Source: Triticum aestivum (Eukaryota > Streptophyta > Magnoliopsida > Poales > Poaceae). From it: a stretch of DNA of 64,000 bases. The translations under genes and the position numbers were made by a program. The notes under the pieces are model-generated. The model saw only the letters and a program-made list of their open reading frames with translations, did no database searches and was not told where the DNA came from. This document shows, in pieces, positions 24,471-36,175 of this stretch (its first letter is position 1; every line of letters begins with the position of its first letter). Location: contig NC_057810.1 of assembly GCF_018294505.1 (NCBI RefSeq), positions 201,071,238 through 201,135,237 on the forward strand, in the 5' to 3' direction.

Positions 24471-25200
24471 AAGGGGAGTATTCATTTTTTTTGCGTACTA
24501 AAGAGGCACTTCCTTGCGTGCGAATATATAGCTGGTGGGTCCGACCTGTCAGTGGGGGGAACGCTTTTTCACAAAATATAGAGGCCCTTCTAGTGGGTCC
24601 CAGATGTCAGGTGGATGAATCATTATTTTGCACGTAATAAGGAGGTATTTCCTTATGTGCGGCCATGGACCCAGCTGTCAGCCTCTCCACGTACAGTCCA
24701 CGCCTGATGGAAGTCGTTCCTTGACCACGTTGATCACGCCGCGCCGAGAGCACCAGGGCCGTGGATGACGGCGAGGCCTAGGATGGGGACTATGCGGAGC
24801 CAGGGAAGATGCGACAGTGGATGCCGACATGGAGAGGAGTATGATGGTTCACTGGTTCGGCTTCGGTGTGAGGCTACCGCCGCTGCAGAATAACAGGGGG
24901 TGTGGGTGAGTGCTGTGATGGTCTGGCTAGCGGTGGAAGTAGTAGGGTCCGGTGAGGCCTCCACGGTAGCACAACCAACCACGGAAGGCAGGAGCAGGCG
25001 GCACGATCGGCGCTGCTTTGGGTGGCTGGAGCAAGAAGACCAGAGGTTGAAGAAGCATGACAGTCGTTGGATGGGCATCGTACGGTCACTGCAGCTAGAA
25101 TCGTTTATATTGACTAAGTTGAAAAAGCCCTTGGTACACGTCAACTTAGTAGGCGCACAGGTCAGCCTCCGAAACGGCCCGAGATGCTAGGGGGAGGAAT
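24471..25200. repeat. CACTA subterminal region, unit 2 of a tandem duplication
   Basis: It repeats 11600-12165 plus 24243-24470 in order: the CTTCCTTGCGTGCG segment, a GAGAGCACCAGGGCC segment, GGTGAGGCCTCC, then GTAGCACAACC and GGAGCAAGAAGACCAGAGG. The unit is about 0.75 kb. A shorter third copy of its end lies at about 25210-25350. Confidence 0.7.
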
Positions 25201-25350
25201 CATTTTTTGGGCGGCTGAAGCTAGAATATCCGAGATTGAAGAAGAAGCATGACATCCATTGGATGGACATCCAACGGCCACTGCTGCTAGAACCATGTGT
25301 TGACAAAGCCTTGCATACGCGTCAACTTACTTTTTTTAGGGGAAGCGTCA

Positions 25351-26470
25351 ACTTAGTAGGCCCACAAAGTGTGTGGTAGAAAACTTATAGCCCATTTCCG
25401 ATTTGTAAGAATGTACAGACCATTTCTGAATTCTAATGGAATTTACTACAACCCATTTACAGTTTGTTAACAATACAACCCATTTTCTAGCTAGGACAAC
25501 GATTAATAATTTCAACCAACCGTTAAAAACAGAATTCAATAAAATTTCCCACATTTTGATGTAATCCGAAATATTTTTATCTCAAAATTTCTAGTCAGAT
25601 TAAATACATTTCAATATAAATTTGTATTACGTAAAAATCCAAGAAAACATTGTGCGCGCAACAACTAATGTAATTAAAATTTTCAAAATTCAAAAAAATA
25701 TATTTTTTAAACTAATTACGGCTTTGGTGCATTTTTTATAGTTACTGCCCAGTTTTTATAGTTACATCCCATTTATTATTCCTTAAGGCCCATTTTCCTA
25801 TTAAGCCTAATGCATCCCTCCTATGAAAGATTTTCAGCCCAGCGGGGCGGAGAATAACAAGTTGACCTTGCCTGGGTATTCCTCAAAAAAAAGTATAGCT
25901 GGGCTAGCCATTTTCAGCTTGAAAAAAATTCATATCTAGGTTGGATATCTGGCCTAGGCTAGAGGGGCCACAGCCCGCCCAGTTAATACCCTGCTCTCAC
26001 CTGAACAACAACGAAAACATCACTCAAGAAAAACTTTGCAGTGCTCACACCTCAAAAACACAAATACCGTTCGAGCTGCTTGGTCCCAGCTGTCGGCCGC
26101 TCCTTGTGCAATTCTCTCGTTTATTGACTACATAGGTTGACAATGGTGTGGGACCGTGATGTCAGGAAACTAGGAGGAAGCAAAAAAATATAGTTGTACC
26201 ACATAAGGAGGCACTTGCGGACGTACGACTATGGACCTAGTGGGTCCGTACTGTCATCCACTCAAAATAAAGTCATCTCTTGAATCCTCATGTTCGTTGA
26301 CCATGTTGACAATGCTCAGCGCCACAACGAGTGCAACAACTCGAAGGACGACAAAGAGGGCCTCGCGGGCCCTACAGATGGTCTGATACAGCGCCCGCTG
26401 CTCATTCAGGAAGCCAGGATCATCAGACACCTATGAGAACCTTCGAGAGACGGTGACGACATGAAACGGT
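25351..26470. other. Non-coding CACTA sequence
   Basis: The first half is AT-rich with recurring 'cccatttt' words. The second half has more subterminal-type motifs (GGTGGGTCC-like, GTACTGTCA). No gene is seen. Confidence 0.5.
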
Positions 26471-27465
26471 AAGTTCACGCTTGGGAGCTCTGGTTTATTT
26501 CACACCTTTATTAAGGTACAAGTGTAATTTACTCGTCATCGAAAACAACGCGTAAAATACAGGCGTAATGAAACCAAGGGCCCAAGTTCTATAAGTAGAA
26601 CCGGCGGGTTATGCGTGTAATTTGAGAGACCAGTGTATATTTTACTAGTCAAAATCGACCAACCAAGCGCTTCACCCGAGGCCATCTGCTTTTATTTACA
26701 AGCGTCAGTTTTACAAGCGGTTTTGGTTGGAAAACGATGATCCAATCACGGCCTAAGATGATGAGTTGGTCGGAAGATCATATGGTCTCACCTCTAACCT
26801 ACCCGAGTTGTCGTATAGGCTATGAATGAAACATAAGACAATGAACTTCTTAATCACATAAACAACAGAAGAGGATGATCTTCATAACATGCAAATCACA
26901 GGCATTAGCTCAACATGAAAAACAATATGAAGCTTTATTCTCAGGAGGCATGGTGAACAGCTCGTGATGCCACATGCCATAACATTCCAAGCTCAACTTT
27001 GCAACCAAACTCATAAGGCCTGGCATTACATAGACAAAATTTAGAACAAACTCTTAAAATACCTTACATAAGTCAACATTCATGTGACTATGCATCTCAG
27101 TAGAGTAAATATTTCTGAACTGAAGACAGGAATAGGAAAAAACGATCGACGTTGCTCACAGCAGAGGGCATCCCACTCAAAAATATCAAATGCATGTCTT
27201 CTGGCTAACATCAATGAGCAAAATTTGACAAGGTTTTCCAATTCCAATACATTAAACTAATGTATTATTGCTAACATCCATGATTAAACTTTGACAAGCT
27301 TTTCCCATTTAAAATATGTAATGCCTATGATTGTGGAACAGGCAGGCTTTGTCATCAGTTTGTCAATTGATAGTCCAGTGGCTCAAGGTGACAACGAATG
27401 ATTAGAGAACCATTCGATGTATTGTGCATGATGAAGTATAGTGGAGGACACAAACCATCTGAACA
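26471..27465. other. Non-coding CACTA core
   Basis: No reading frame or recognisable repeat is seen. By position it would be the 3' flank of the minus-strand gene-like units that follow. Confidence 0.4.
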
Positions 27466-27648
27466 TTTTGTGTAGTTCCACTAAAATCAAGCTGAGCATC
27501 CCTGTGGATTTCGTATTTATATGCTGCAAGAAAACAAAGACACATCAGAACACACATGAATATTGGCCCCGGTGTCAACCCACCAATCGATGGACTAACA
27601 AACTGAAAGTACGGTAAACAGATTACCATACCCAGATGCCCCATCATT
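27466..27648 (-). pseudogene. Downstream exon-like segment of the repeated CACTA unit (most distal copy)
   Basis: The minus strand reads CTTGATTTTAG then TGGAACTACACAAAAT. This is the acceptor-like junction found again at 31977, 33873 and 37526. Read after the junction it gives VELHK followed by different sequence. The frame has no other support. Confidence 0.35.
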
Positions 27649-28316
27649 GTTGCTTAGAATGACATTGACGGACTTGGAGTCCTATCATGGCTTCTTGTAC
27701 TTGTTTGGGCACTTTTTGCCCAGTGCACTCCATGTGTTGTAGAGTTGCCTATGCTCTCTGCAGACTAGTCATGTCACCAGCGTCTACTAATACTCTGTAA
27801 AGCTTCTCAATCATTCCTTCTATAATGTAGCGCAAACATTGACTGCTTCTTTCTGCAAAGTGGTAAGACCAACTGGACCCACTAATGCAGCAGTTTGCCT
27901 TAGACACATTGGCTCCTTCTGTGCAGTTCAACTAAAATCAAAGTCGGAATAAAACCGAACTTTAATTATGATATCCCTGTGAGCAACAATAGGTATATGG
28001 GAAACAATTACTGAGAATAACTGTTGATGACTTGTACTCCCAGAAGAAAAAATCTACTGATCTACCTTATCTTAATGGGAAACAAAGCAGGAGAGTAGCA
28101 ATTCTCCATCAGTGTGATTCATTCATATTAACCGATACATTATCTTAACAATGCCTTGTTTCTACATGTATAAAGAACGACAAAGCAGAAAAGTACCATT
28201 CCTAAAACAATGTGACTGATTCATTTTAACAAAGACATTATCTTAACAATACCTTGGTTAAACATGTAGAAAGAACTACAAAACATGATAGTACCATTCC
28301 TAAAACGATGCGACTG

Positions 28317-29400
28317 ATTCGTTTTAACAGAGGCAAAAAAGGAATCAATTAGTGGCCAATAAAGGAGGATGAAACATGCGGCCACAAAAATGGTAATCCC
28401 GCCAATCCCTAACAAGTGTTGCAGTTTTGAACTAAGATTCAGTAGTTAATTAATTCTGAGAGTGGCATTGCTTAATTTTACCAGCGACATTAGATTAACA
28501 AAAAGCATAAACAGTTCCAGGGGAGAGTGGGCGCAACAACAACATATGCTTCCATCTACTTATAAATGGGGTGATGCAGAGTTTTGTTGTAACAAAGAAA
28601 CAAGCATCATGTTTGGGTTGGAACAATTTTTGCTCACTTAATGGTAAAAGACATCAGTTCAATAGCTTCAATTCAACATTTATCCAAAACAGTACCAATA
28701 CAAGTAGCACAACATCTCAAAGCACACTGCAGCATCATGTGGATGAAAGTCGGTACTGACCTTTATTGACCAATATTTGAAACAACTCGAGAGGAGGATT
28801 TGAATGAAATCCCAACACATATATGAAAATCCGATCTCCTTTTGTGCAGTTCCACCAAAATTAAGCAAAGTGGCCAATGTGCCATTCAAGTTGAACTACA
28901 CAAAACACTCTTAAGGCATAAGTGTTTCGTGTAGCGAAGCAAAATGTTGCAATAGAAAAAGTTGAATAGATATCCCTGTTTTAATAGAGGAAAAAAAGGA
29001 ATCAATTACTCGCAAATAAAGGAGGATGAAACATGCGGCCACAAAAATGGTAATTCCGCCAATCCCTAACAAGTGTTGCAGATTTCAACTAAGATTCAGT
29101 AGTTAATTCTGAGAGTGGCATTGCTTAATTTTACCAGCGACATTAGATTAACAAAATGAATAAACAGTTCCAGGGAGAGTGGGCACAACAACACCATGTG
29201 CTTCCATCTACTTATAAAGGGGGTGATGCAGAGTTTGTTGTAACAAAGCAACAAGCATCATGTCTAGGTTTGTACCATTTTTGTTCACATATAATGGGAA
29301 AAGAGAGCAATACAATAGCTTCAATTCAACATTTATTTAAAACAGTACCAATACAAGTAGCACATCATCTCAAAACACACTGCACGATCATGTGGATGAA
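28317..29400. repeat. Tandem duplication in the CACTA core
   Basis: 28317-28760 and 28975-29400 share long runs: the words GGAGGATGAAACATGCGGCC, CCAATCCCTAACAAGTG, GAGAGTGGCATTGCTTAA and TTCCATCTACTTATAAA occur in the same order. A third, shorter copy begins at about 29745 and a fourth at about 37850. Two of the copies contain the GTGCAGTTCCA motif. Confidence 0.75.
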
Positions 29401-29546
29401 GGCTAGTACCAACCTGTCATGGCGCACACAAGATCACGTACGAATCTGCCAACATGAATATCCAATCTTATTTTCTGGAGTTTCAATGAAATCAAGCAAA
29501 GTCACCGGTGTGACATTTAAGTTTGCTATAGCAACAAGTTGAATAG

Positions 29547-29729
29547 TTTGTGCCTTAGAAAATTAGTTGGTTTCAAAATAGAGTTGTCGATCGGTTGGCC
29601 ATTTATAGCCGATCTGAGCGCGCTATGGTTGCGTGGCTTGGCTCGGTTCCACCTTGTATCGAGGATTTGTGGCCTCTTGACTATAACTCTATGAATTTGC
29701 AATAAAACTCCCTTTACCCCCGCAAAAAA
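29547..29729 (+). mobile_element. LINE 3' tail insertion, severely 5'-truncated
   Basis: The segment ends in AATAAAACTCCC, then a short C-rich run and poly(A). It is flanked by AGTTGAATAG on both sides (29537-29546 and 29731-29740). The uninserted order is seen in the neighbouring copies. The coding content is negligible. Confidence 0.7.
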
Positions 29730-30449
29730 AAGTTGAATAGATATCCCTGTTTTAGCAGAGGCAGAAAAGGAAACAATTACTAGCCAATAAAGGAGGATGA
29801 AACAAACGGCGACAAAAAGAAGCATCTAACTTATATTGATGGAATACAAAGTAGGATAGTAGCATTTCTAAAATGGTTGCATTGATTCATATTAATAGAG
29901 ACATTCTCTTAAAACAACATTCGTTAAAAATGTAATTTACTTTTAATAGTGGTATTGCTTCAATTTTCCAGCGGCATTCTTAGATTACCAACAGCAATAT
30001 AGTTGTATGGGACATGGGACATGGGACATGCCAGCACCATGTGCGTCCACACGTATAAATGGGTGATGCAGAGTATGTAGCCAAGCAGCATATCTCCATT
30101 GGTCCCGTATTTGTTCTCTTTGAACCTTTTTCCTATTTGAGGGCAGCAAATCTAGTCCTGCACAAACTACTCGACCCCCCCAGTTTCTTTCCCTTTTCAA
30201 CAAAGAGATCGGTTCCTTACCGATGTGTGTACTGGGTTACCCCCTTTTCCCTTTTTGACCAACAAAGCGGCTGGATAGCCAGTCTATACTACTTTCCCTC
30301 CCTCCTTTCCTCATTGAACAACGTCCTAGATTCATGTTCCACGCCACCACACCCTACTTTCCTCTTTGAACCAAGACCTAGATTCGCCTACATAATCCAA
30401 AAAGACCCACATGTAGCTAGAGCAATGATAGTTTCAAAGAAACTTATAC

Positions 30450-30787
30450 CTTAGGATCGTCGGGATGTGGCAAGGCGTGCGACGGGAGGCCGGATTTGCC
30501 CACATTACGTATGGCAGCAAGGAAGAAGGGGTCGGTGGCCCTCCAGCACATGTGCTAGGTGAAAGAGAATAGTGCAGCTGGTAGTGGATTGCCTCCCTCG
30601 CCGAAGGCGATAGAGTGAACGCTGCACCTCCTACCCTTCCTGGTGTGACGGGATCTGGATGCCTCCTTCAGCAGCTGTGAGGGGGGAGAGAGACAGAGGC
30701 CAACACAGTCTTGTTTAGATCTGGTAAAGAGGGTGAGAGACTGTGAATATAACAAACCCTAGCAAATGAGCGCCGAGCCTCCAACGT
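30450..30787 (-). pseudogene. First-exon-like segment, repeated unit copy 1
   Basis: On the minus strand it starts downstream of a TATA box and contains a leader with ACCCTCTTTACCAGATC. It ends in a frame reading LLPYVMWANPASRRTP up to the donor AAG|GTATAAG at 30450. The peptide aligns with copies 2-4 at L-x-x-V-x-W-A-(D/N)-(P/A). The unit is non-functional as far as I can see, and the encoded protein is not recognised. Confidence 0.5.
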
Positions 30788-30798
30788 GTATATATATG
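30788..30798 (-). promoter_or_regulatory. TATA box, unit copy 1
   Basis: TATATATA on the minus strand. Upstream (31040-31110) lies a block with CTCTCCATACCAATCATTTTA, shared in variants with the promoters of copies 2-4. Confidence 0.5.
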
Positions 30799-30927
30799 TA
30801 GTGCGGCGAGAGTATGGAGAGTGCAAACCCTAGCAAACAAGCATTGAGGCTCTAGCTTATAAAGTACTACATATATACTGTAGTACGGACTAAGCTCCGG
30901 TGCCTTAACTGCGCCTGCTTTTGGCTA

Positions 30928-30969
30928 TATGACAGGTGGGCCAGCCACATTTTGGACCCACCTGTCATA
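30928..30969. repeat. Short perfect inverted repeat
   Basis: The arms TATGACAGGTGGG and CCCACCTGTCATA are separated by 16 bases. It lies upstream of copy 1's TATA box and could be a hairpin or a small foldback element. Confidence 0.6.
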
Positions 30970-31319
30970 AACCCAAAGGAAGGTGCACTAAGTCAATGAA
31001 GCTGCATCCATATAGTACTTGTGTATACTACTAATATATAGTGGAGTGGTTTTACTATTCTCTCCATACCAATCATTTTAAATTATGTAAGTATGAAACA
31101 AAACTCTTTATTTAACGTACCAGTGAAGAAAACTACTACTTCCGATGAACTAACGATCCACGTGTCCTGGTCGCACTTCCTGTCCTTCACGTGCGGTACA
31201 CTACCCTCCCTTAAGTGAACAACCACACATGTGCCAAATTATCGGAAACGTGTGAGAGTGTGTACAAATAAATAATTTTAATTTCAATTATCTGGAAGGT
31301 TCGAGAGTATGTACAGTTT

Positions 31320-31470
31320 GCCCTCTCTCAATAATTATGGTTTGTTGTGTTCGGCCTAAACTTGGTCAAACTTTACAAAGTTTGACTTCAGTGAAATCTA
31401 ATATGCCAAGTAGATAAAAATGGAGGGCTACTACGTCCATCCAGGTTTTTAGTCCACACCGTTTTTTAAT
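31320..31470. mobile_element. MITE-like fragments
   Basis: The words GGTCAAACTTTACAAAGTTT and AGATAAAAATGGAGGG, then CTACGTCCATCCAGGTTTTT, resemble ends of Triticeae Stowaway-type elements. No paired ends or TA duplication could be fixed. Confidence 0.4.
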
Positions 31471-31961
31471 CAAAGTTAATAGCTGGACAAATAAAATTAC
31501 AAGGGAGCTGGGTACAAAGTTGTGAGAAGGCGTAGAAATCAATACAAAACTTATGCTCTTAGTACCAACGTCGATCCTTCTTCGAGAAACATTTGGTTCA
31601 TAGCCAATTGTGTGATGAAATTACACAAACGTGAAAGACGAATGCGTCTCCAACGCAACCAAGGTGAATTGATGAAGGATATCATCTTTGTGGGTAACAA
31701 GCAAAGAGCACTGATGGAAGACAACTTGTTTTTCGTGGAAAATCGATCAGCTTCACCAGCCGACGCAACCATGAGGTGCAACCATGAGCATCGATAGGTC
31801 ATCGTGGTGATGCATCATCCATTTGGCATCAACTTTGGGTGAGGCACCTATGAATTTCGACAAATCCTCACTGTGGTCTATTTCTTCTCATTTGATCAAG
31901 CTCGAGGAAGGAAGAACCTCGTGGCAGAGGACAGTGAGGTGGAAGAACAATGGCCATCCAA

Positions 31962-32107
31962 TTTTGTGCAGTTCCACTAAAATTGAGGAAGACATGCCCG
32001 GGTATGGAGATACGCATCGCTGTTTGCAAAAATATAAAAAAGGGATATAGTGTTGTTACTTTGTTTTGGCAGTGGTACAAGATTAACAACGACATCTCAA
32101 TTGTCAA
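31962..32107 (-). pseudogene. Downstream exon-like segment, unit copy 2
   Basis: The minus strand reads CCTCAATTTTAG then TGGAACTGCACAAAAT. The reading VELHKIGWPLFFHLT continues about 28 codons to a stop. The acceptor-like junction lies about 500 bp downstream of the copy 2 donor. Confidence 0.4.
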
Positions 32108-32477
32108 TAAGAATTAATGAAAAGTACACCAACAAACAGAAGCATCATGATTATCTTGATGGGAACTAAACCAGGATACCCGAGAAAAAAAGCATTTCTT
32201 CATTTAACCAGTGATAGTATTAGATTAGCAGCAACAATAGGAGCATATGGACAATGACCGCACAACCACCATGTATTTTTTGTCGAAACAACATGTATAC
32301 CTCCACCGAGGAATAAATCAAGACAAAATTTTGAGTGGCATTTCCTCTATAATAGTAGGTGATGTTGGACTAGTCGACGAACCCTAGCTACTATACATGG
32401 GGAGCTAGGGAGTAGTCGCATAGAAGAAAACCTGCATGCAGCGACTTGGGGAGCTGGACCAGTACAAGAAGTTATAC

Positions 32478-32722
32478 CTAAGGTAGGAAGGATCTGCCCA
32501 CACGACGACAGCGAACAAGGGTGCGGAGGACCTTCGTTTGCGCCAACACCGGTTCCGAGAGGATGGTGCGCATCGGCAACCTCCATCCCCGACGGCGACA
32601 ACATCAACGATGCACCTCCTCACCTCCCGTAGTGGACGGGAGAGATAGAGTGACACTGTCATCTTGTTCTGATATGGAGAGGGTGAGAGAGCGAGATACG
32701 AGAAACCCTATCAAACAAGAGG
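32478..32722 (-). pseudogene. First-exon-like segment, repeated unit copy 2
   Basis: A pyrimidine-rich leader (CTCTCACCCTCTCC) follows the TATA box. The frame before the donor reads LFAVVVWADPSYLR, with the splice-donor-like CTTAG|GTATAAC at 32478. The distance from donor to TATA box is 245 bp. It aligns with copies 1, 3 and 4 around WAD. Confidence 0.5.
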
Positions 32723-32732
32723 CTATATATAC
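32723..32732 (-). promoter_or_regulatory. TATA box, unit copy 2
   Basis: The minus strand reads GTATATATAGCC, followed by AACCCTA-type words as in copy 1 (AGGGTTTCTCG against AGGGTTTGTTA). Confidence 0.55.
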
Positions 32733-33860
32733 AATGGAGTAAAAAAATCTCTCCATAGCAGTGGTTTTAAATAGAATACGCGCGTTCCCAAAAAAAAGAA
32801 ACAAAAATTCGCGAACAATTTTTTAACTTACGAAGAAAGAAAACTCAATCAAAAACACGCCCCGCTTCCAGGTCATGAGAGTCGTCACACACACACACAT
32901 AGACATAGACATGCATATTCGTGTTTACGTAAAATCCCATCTCCATCTCCATCTCCAATCCTATTTGTCCAACTGGCACATTATTTACGTTGTTAATTAT
33001 ATACGCAACAATATTAACATGCATCATCTCTTGTTTGCGGGCGTCCGGGCCGCTGCCACGCCCGCTCCTGACCAACCCGAACCCTCTTCATCACCCGTGT
33101 GTGCTTCCCGCCTGAAAAGGTCAGTGCCGCATTCATGCCGGCCATAGCGGACGCGACCTCTCACTGCTGCCGGCATTGAAGCGGCGCGCCAGCCGAGAGA
33201 GCATCGCCCGTGCCGCTTCCTGGTGCATGTGACTGCTCTGCATTCAAAGGTCGCAATAGCCGACCACAACATGCATGTAAAAAGTTCTTGGGAGTCCGTG
33301 CTACAGCTAGCTGTCCTGCCCCAACTCCTCAATCTCTTCCAATAGTGCTAGTACTCCATGGTGCGATCCATCAACAAGCAGACGGGAAAGTTATCGTATA
33401 CTTGGTTTGCGGTGAGTGGCATGCCGAGCGACCGTGTCGGGTCGAGCCGTGGAGGAGGGTGAGACACGAGTGCGACATCCATGATTTAAACGTTGGTTTT
33501 GCTCGATGGCGCAATCCAATGAAACGAAACCTTGGTTTCTCTCAGTTTCCATTTTTTCTCCAGAAAAACGGAAACTTTCCACTCCATTTTCATTCCCATT
33601 CCAAGGTTGCCCCATTATAACATTCCATCAAATACATAGGAAAACTAACACGCATGCTTATGCATCTCAATGATTCACAGATCATAGCCAATATTTCCTT
33701 CACAACTAAAGACAAAAGTTGTGAGAGCGTGTACAAAAGAAAAACTACTGATGGGGTCACTACGACTTAAACCCTAAATTGTAAACATGATTTAATTTCC
33801 TGGCTAGGTAGAACCTGTCGAAGGAAAGACGGCTGGCACCCTCGGATCATATCATGCTTT
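32733..33860. other. Non-coding CACTA core with simple repeats
   Basis: It holds a CA run (32886-32899), CCATCT repeats (32936-32957) and a GC-richer stretch (33030-33500) with overlapping frames on both strands. None has gene-like support. Confidence 0.45.
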
Positions 33861-33890
33861 TATGCAGTTCCACTTAAATCGAGCTGAGCA
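33861..33890 (-). pseudogene. Acceptor-like exon start, unit copy 3
   Basis: The minus strand reads CTCGATTTAAG then TGGAACTGCATAAAA. It lies 218 bp from the copy 3 donor. The frame VELHKSMI meets a stop at once. Confidence 0.35.
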
Positions 33891-34091
33891 TTCCTAATGG
33901 CAAAGATATTGAAGAAGTGTGATTAGAATAATAGTACTGGCACTAGTTCATGAGAAATAAACTCATCAAAAATAGAAGCCGGTAGAAGTAGAGAAAGATC
34001 GACATGGAGATGGAGCTACGTGGGGAGCTGCGGCAGTGGAGCAAGCCGGCTCCAAAAGGAAGATGTACTACCTAGGACGTTGGACTATACC

Positions 34092-34326
34092 TAGAAGGGC
34101 GGTTGGGACGCGGCATCAGCCCATACCGCGGGGAGCCCCGATTGGGACGCACCGACTGTGGGTTTTCTCCCTCGCCGATGTCGACAGTGTCTGCGTAGAA
34201 CATTGTTCCCTTCCCCCAGCGGCGGGATCAGGCCGGATATGTGACTAGCAGTGTGGCCACCATCACCCTATGCTTGTGAAGAGAGCAACCCAAGCAAGCA
34301 GGCTTGTAGCTTAGGCTCCTAGTAGT
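34092..34326 (-). pseudogene. First-exon-like segment, repeated unit copy 3
   Basis: Before the donor-like TTCTAG|GTATAG at 34092 the frame reads LPAVWADAASQPPF and then a stop. It keeps the V-W-A-D core but shares little else. The leader (TTGCTCTCTTCAC) follows a TATA box at 34327-34336. Confidence 0.45.
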
Positions 34327-34336
34327 GTATATATAG
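34327..34336 (-). promoter_or_regulatory. TATA box, unit copy 3
   Basis: CTATATATAC on the minus strand. The block CTCTCCATATCAACCATTTTA lies directly upstream. Confidence 0.55.
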
Positions 34337-34616
34337 TGGTTTTCTTTTTCTCTCCATATCAACCATTTTATATTGCATACGTGAGTGAAATGATGGTTGC
34401 TTCTTCTGACAAACTTACTTTGTGATTTGACTTCTGATTAGTGCCCCCTACACGTACTCCCCCTATGTGTATGACCGTTCCCGAGTCTCACTTGTACTTA
34501 TCTCTATTTTCTTGCATGACACGTAGATAGGATGCGCATAGAGGAATTTTGTTATTGCACGTTGTTATGTAGTAATGTACTACTAGTACCTACTCCCTCC
34601 TTCCGGTTCACTACTG

Positions 34617-34700
34617 GTACTCCCTCTGTCCTGGCTTATTGGTCCCCTTTGTACTCAATTCATGGGCTCGTTTTCCTCAAGAAAAATGTCTTTACCAACG
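34617..34700. mobile_element. MITE-like fragment
   Basis: The sequence ACTCCCTCTGTCCTGG then TTATTGGTCCCCTTTGTA is like the end of a common Triticeae Stowaway-type element. The other end was not found. Confidence 0.4.
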
Positions 34701-35082
34701 TATTAATATCGAGAATGCATGCGTGAACAACGAATGATTAAACCTTGCATGCAACATTTTGACAAAGCATTGACTTATGAACATGTGAATGTAAGGGACT
34801 ACAACCTCATGCATGCATGCAATAGTCACACGTACACATGGATGCAGAAACGCGGGCGACACCCTAATGCATGCATGTCCGAGCACACGATGGAACACAC
34901 ACGGTCATGCTCAAGTGCCCAACCTACACGTGCATGCACACACATACTCAGCCAGGGTGAGCTAGTGACCGTATAAACACCGGAAAATGTATATATTGAG
35001 CGCAATGAGCGTACTATGAAGTCCACTGGCCGTATTTTTACAAATATATGGTGACACACAGTGTATTTATCTCGTTTGAAAT

Positions 35083-36175
35083 TAAGCCATATTAACAGGA
35101 AAGGAGGCAGTATGTACTAGCATTACTTTGCTGTGTCCCGTGAACTTGCCGAACAAGGAGAAACTTGCAGGACGGGAGAAGCTTGCGTGCGGTGGCTCGC
35201 AGGACAAGGAGAAACTTTTGGCTAATGCAAGCTCTCGCTCGCTCAGGCGGTGGACATGCAACAGTTAATTCGATGTCAGATTGCCAGAAGCATACACTAT
35301 ACTAGTACTATTATTGTTCGACTTCCCGAAGAGGTGAACAGCCAAGCGCAAAGTTTACTAGTACTAGTACTACTACTATAGAGGTATGTACTATACTACT
35401 AGGAACCAGATGGAGGAGCGTCTGCACTCTTATTGTATTTTAAAAATGTGATAAAGCAATCTTCAACACATTTGATTCTCTTCAAGGGTTCTCGCATGTG
35501 ATAATGGAAGTTGATTGCATGGAACACTCGCCACAATTCTCGCTTAATTCTGGCTCATATCCTGTTACAAATAGGAGCACTCGGTAATATTTCCTCTTTT
35601 TTTTGTTATTCAGCATGTAAACAGGTCAGCAAACCTCGCGACGCATCTTTGTGCGAACCGTGCTTGCTGCACTTTGAATGGGGCCGAGAGCTGACTTGAT
35701 GAAACACCTCGCTTCCTTCTTATTTTTTGCGGGATACCTCGCTTCCTAGTGACCACTCTCTTGGATGATCATCCTAAGAATTCTTATGTATGAATAAAGC
35801 TCTCTCATTTACCCGCAAAAAGATTAAGCCATATTAACCGGAAAGGAGGGAGTATGGACTAGCACTACTTTCTGGTGTGTCCCGTGAACTTGCAGAACGA
35901 GGAGAAGCTTACAGGACAAGGTGAAGCTCGCTTACGTCTTTTGACTAATGCAACCTACCCTCGCCCAGGCGGTGGACATGCATCAGTTTATTCGATGTTA
36001 GATTGCCAGAGGCATACACTGTAGTACCCAACATGCGGAGTACTATCATTGTTCGACTTCACGAAGAGGCGAAGAGCCAAGCGCAAGGTTTAGTAGTACG
36101 AGTAGTACTACTACTAGAACCGCATGGTGAAGCATCTGTACTCTTATGTTATTTTAGTCTTTGATAAAGTACACA
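35083..36175. repeat. Tandem duplication flanking a LINE fragment
   Basis: 35083-35470 and 35823-36175 share ATTAAGCCATATTAAC, GTGTCCCGTGAACTTGC, GGCGGTGGACATGCA and GCCAAGCGCAA in the same order. A LINE tail lies between the two copies. Confidence 0.75.
35471..35822 (+). mobile_element. LINE 3' end (RNase H remnant and tail)
   Basis: The plus strand reads VIMEVDCME, the start of a plant LINE RNase H motif, followed by frameshifts. Further on it gives ALCAxRACxLN-type words from GCATCTTTGTGCGAACC. It ends in GAATAAAGCTCTC, a short run and poly(A). Clear target duplications are not visible. Confidence 0.65.

Noticed and set aside
32845..33620. Overlapping frames of 76-136 codons on both strands at 32845-33620
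   Set aside because: No shared motif with the four repeated units, no start context or splice support, and conflicting strands.
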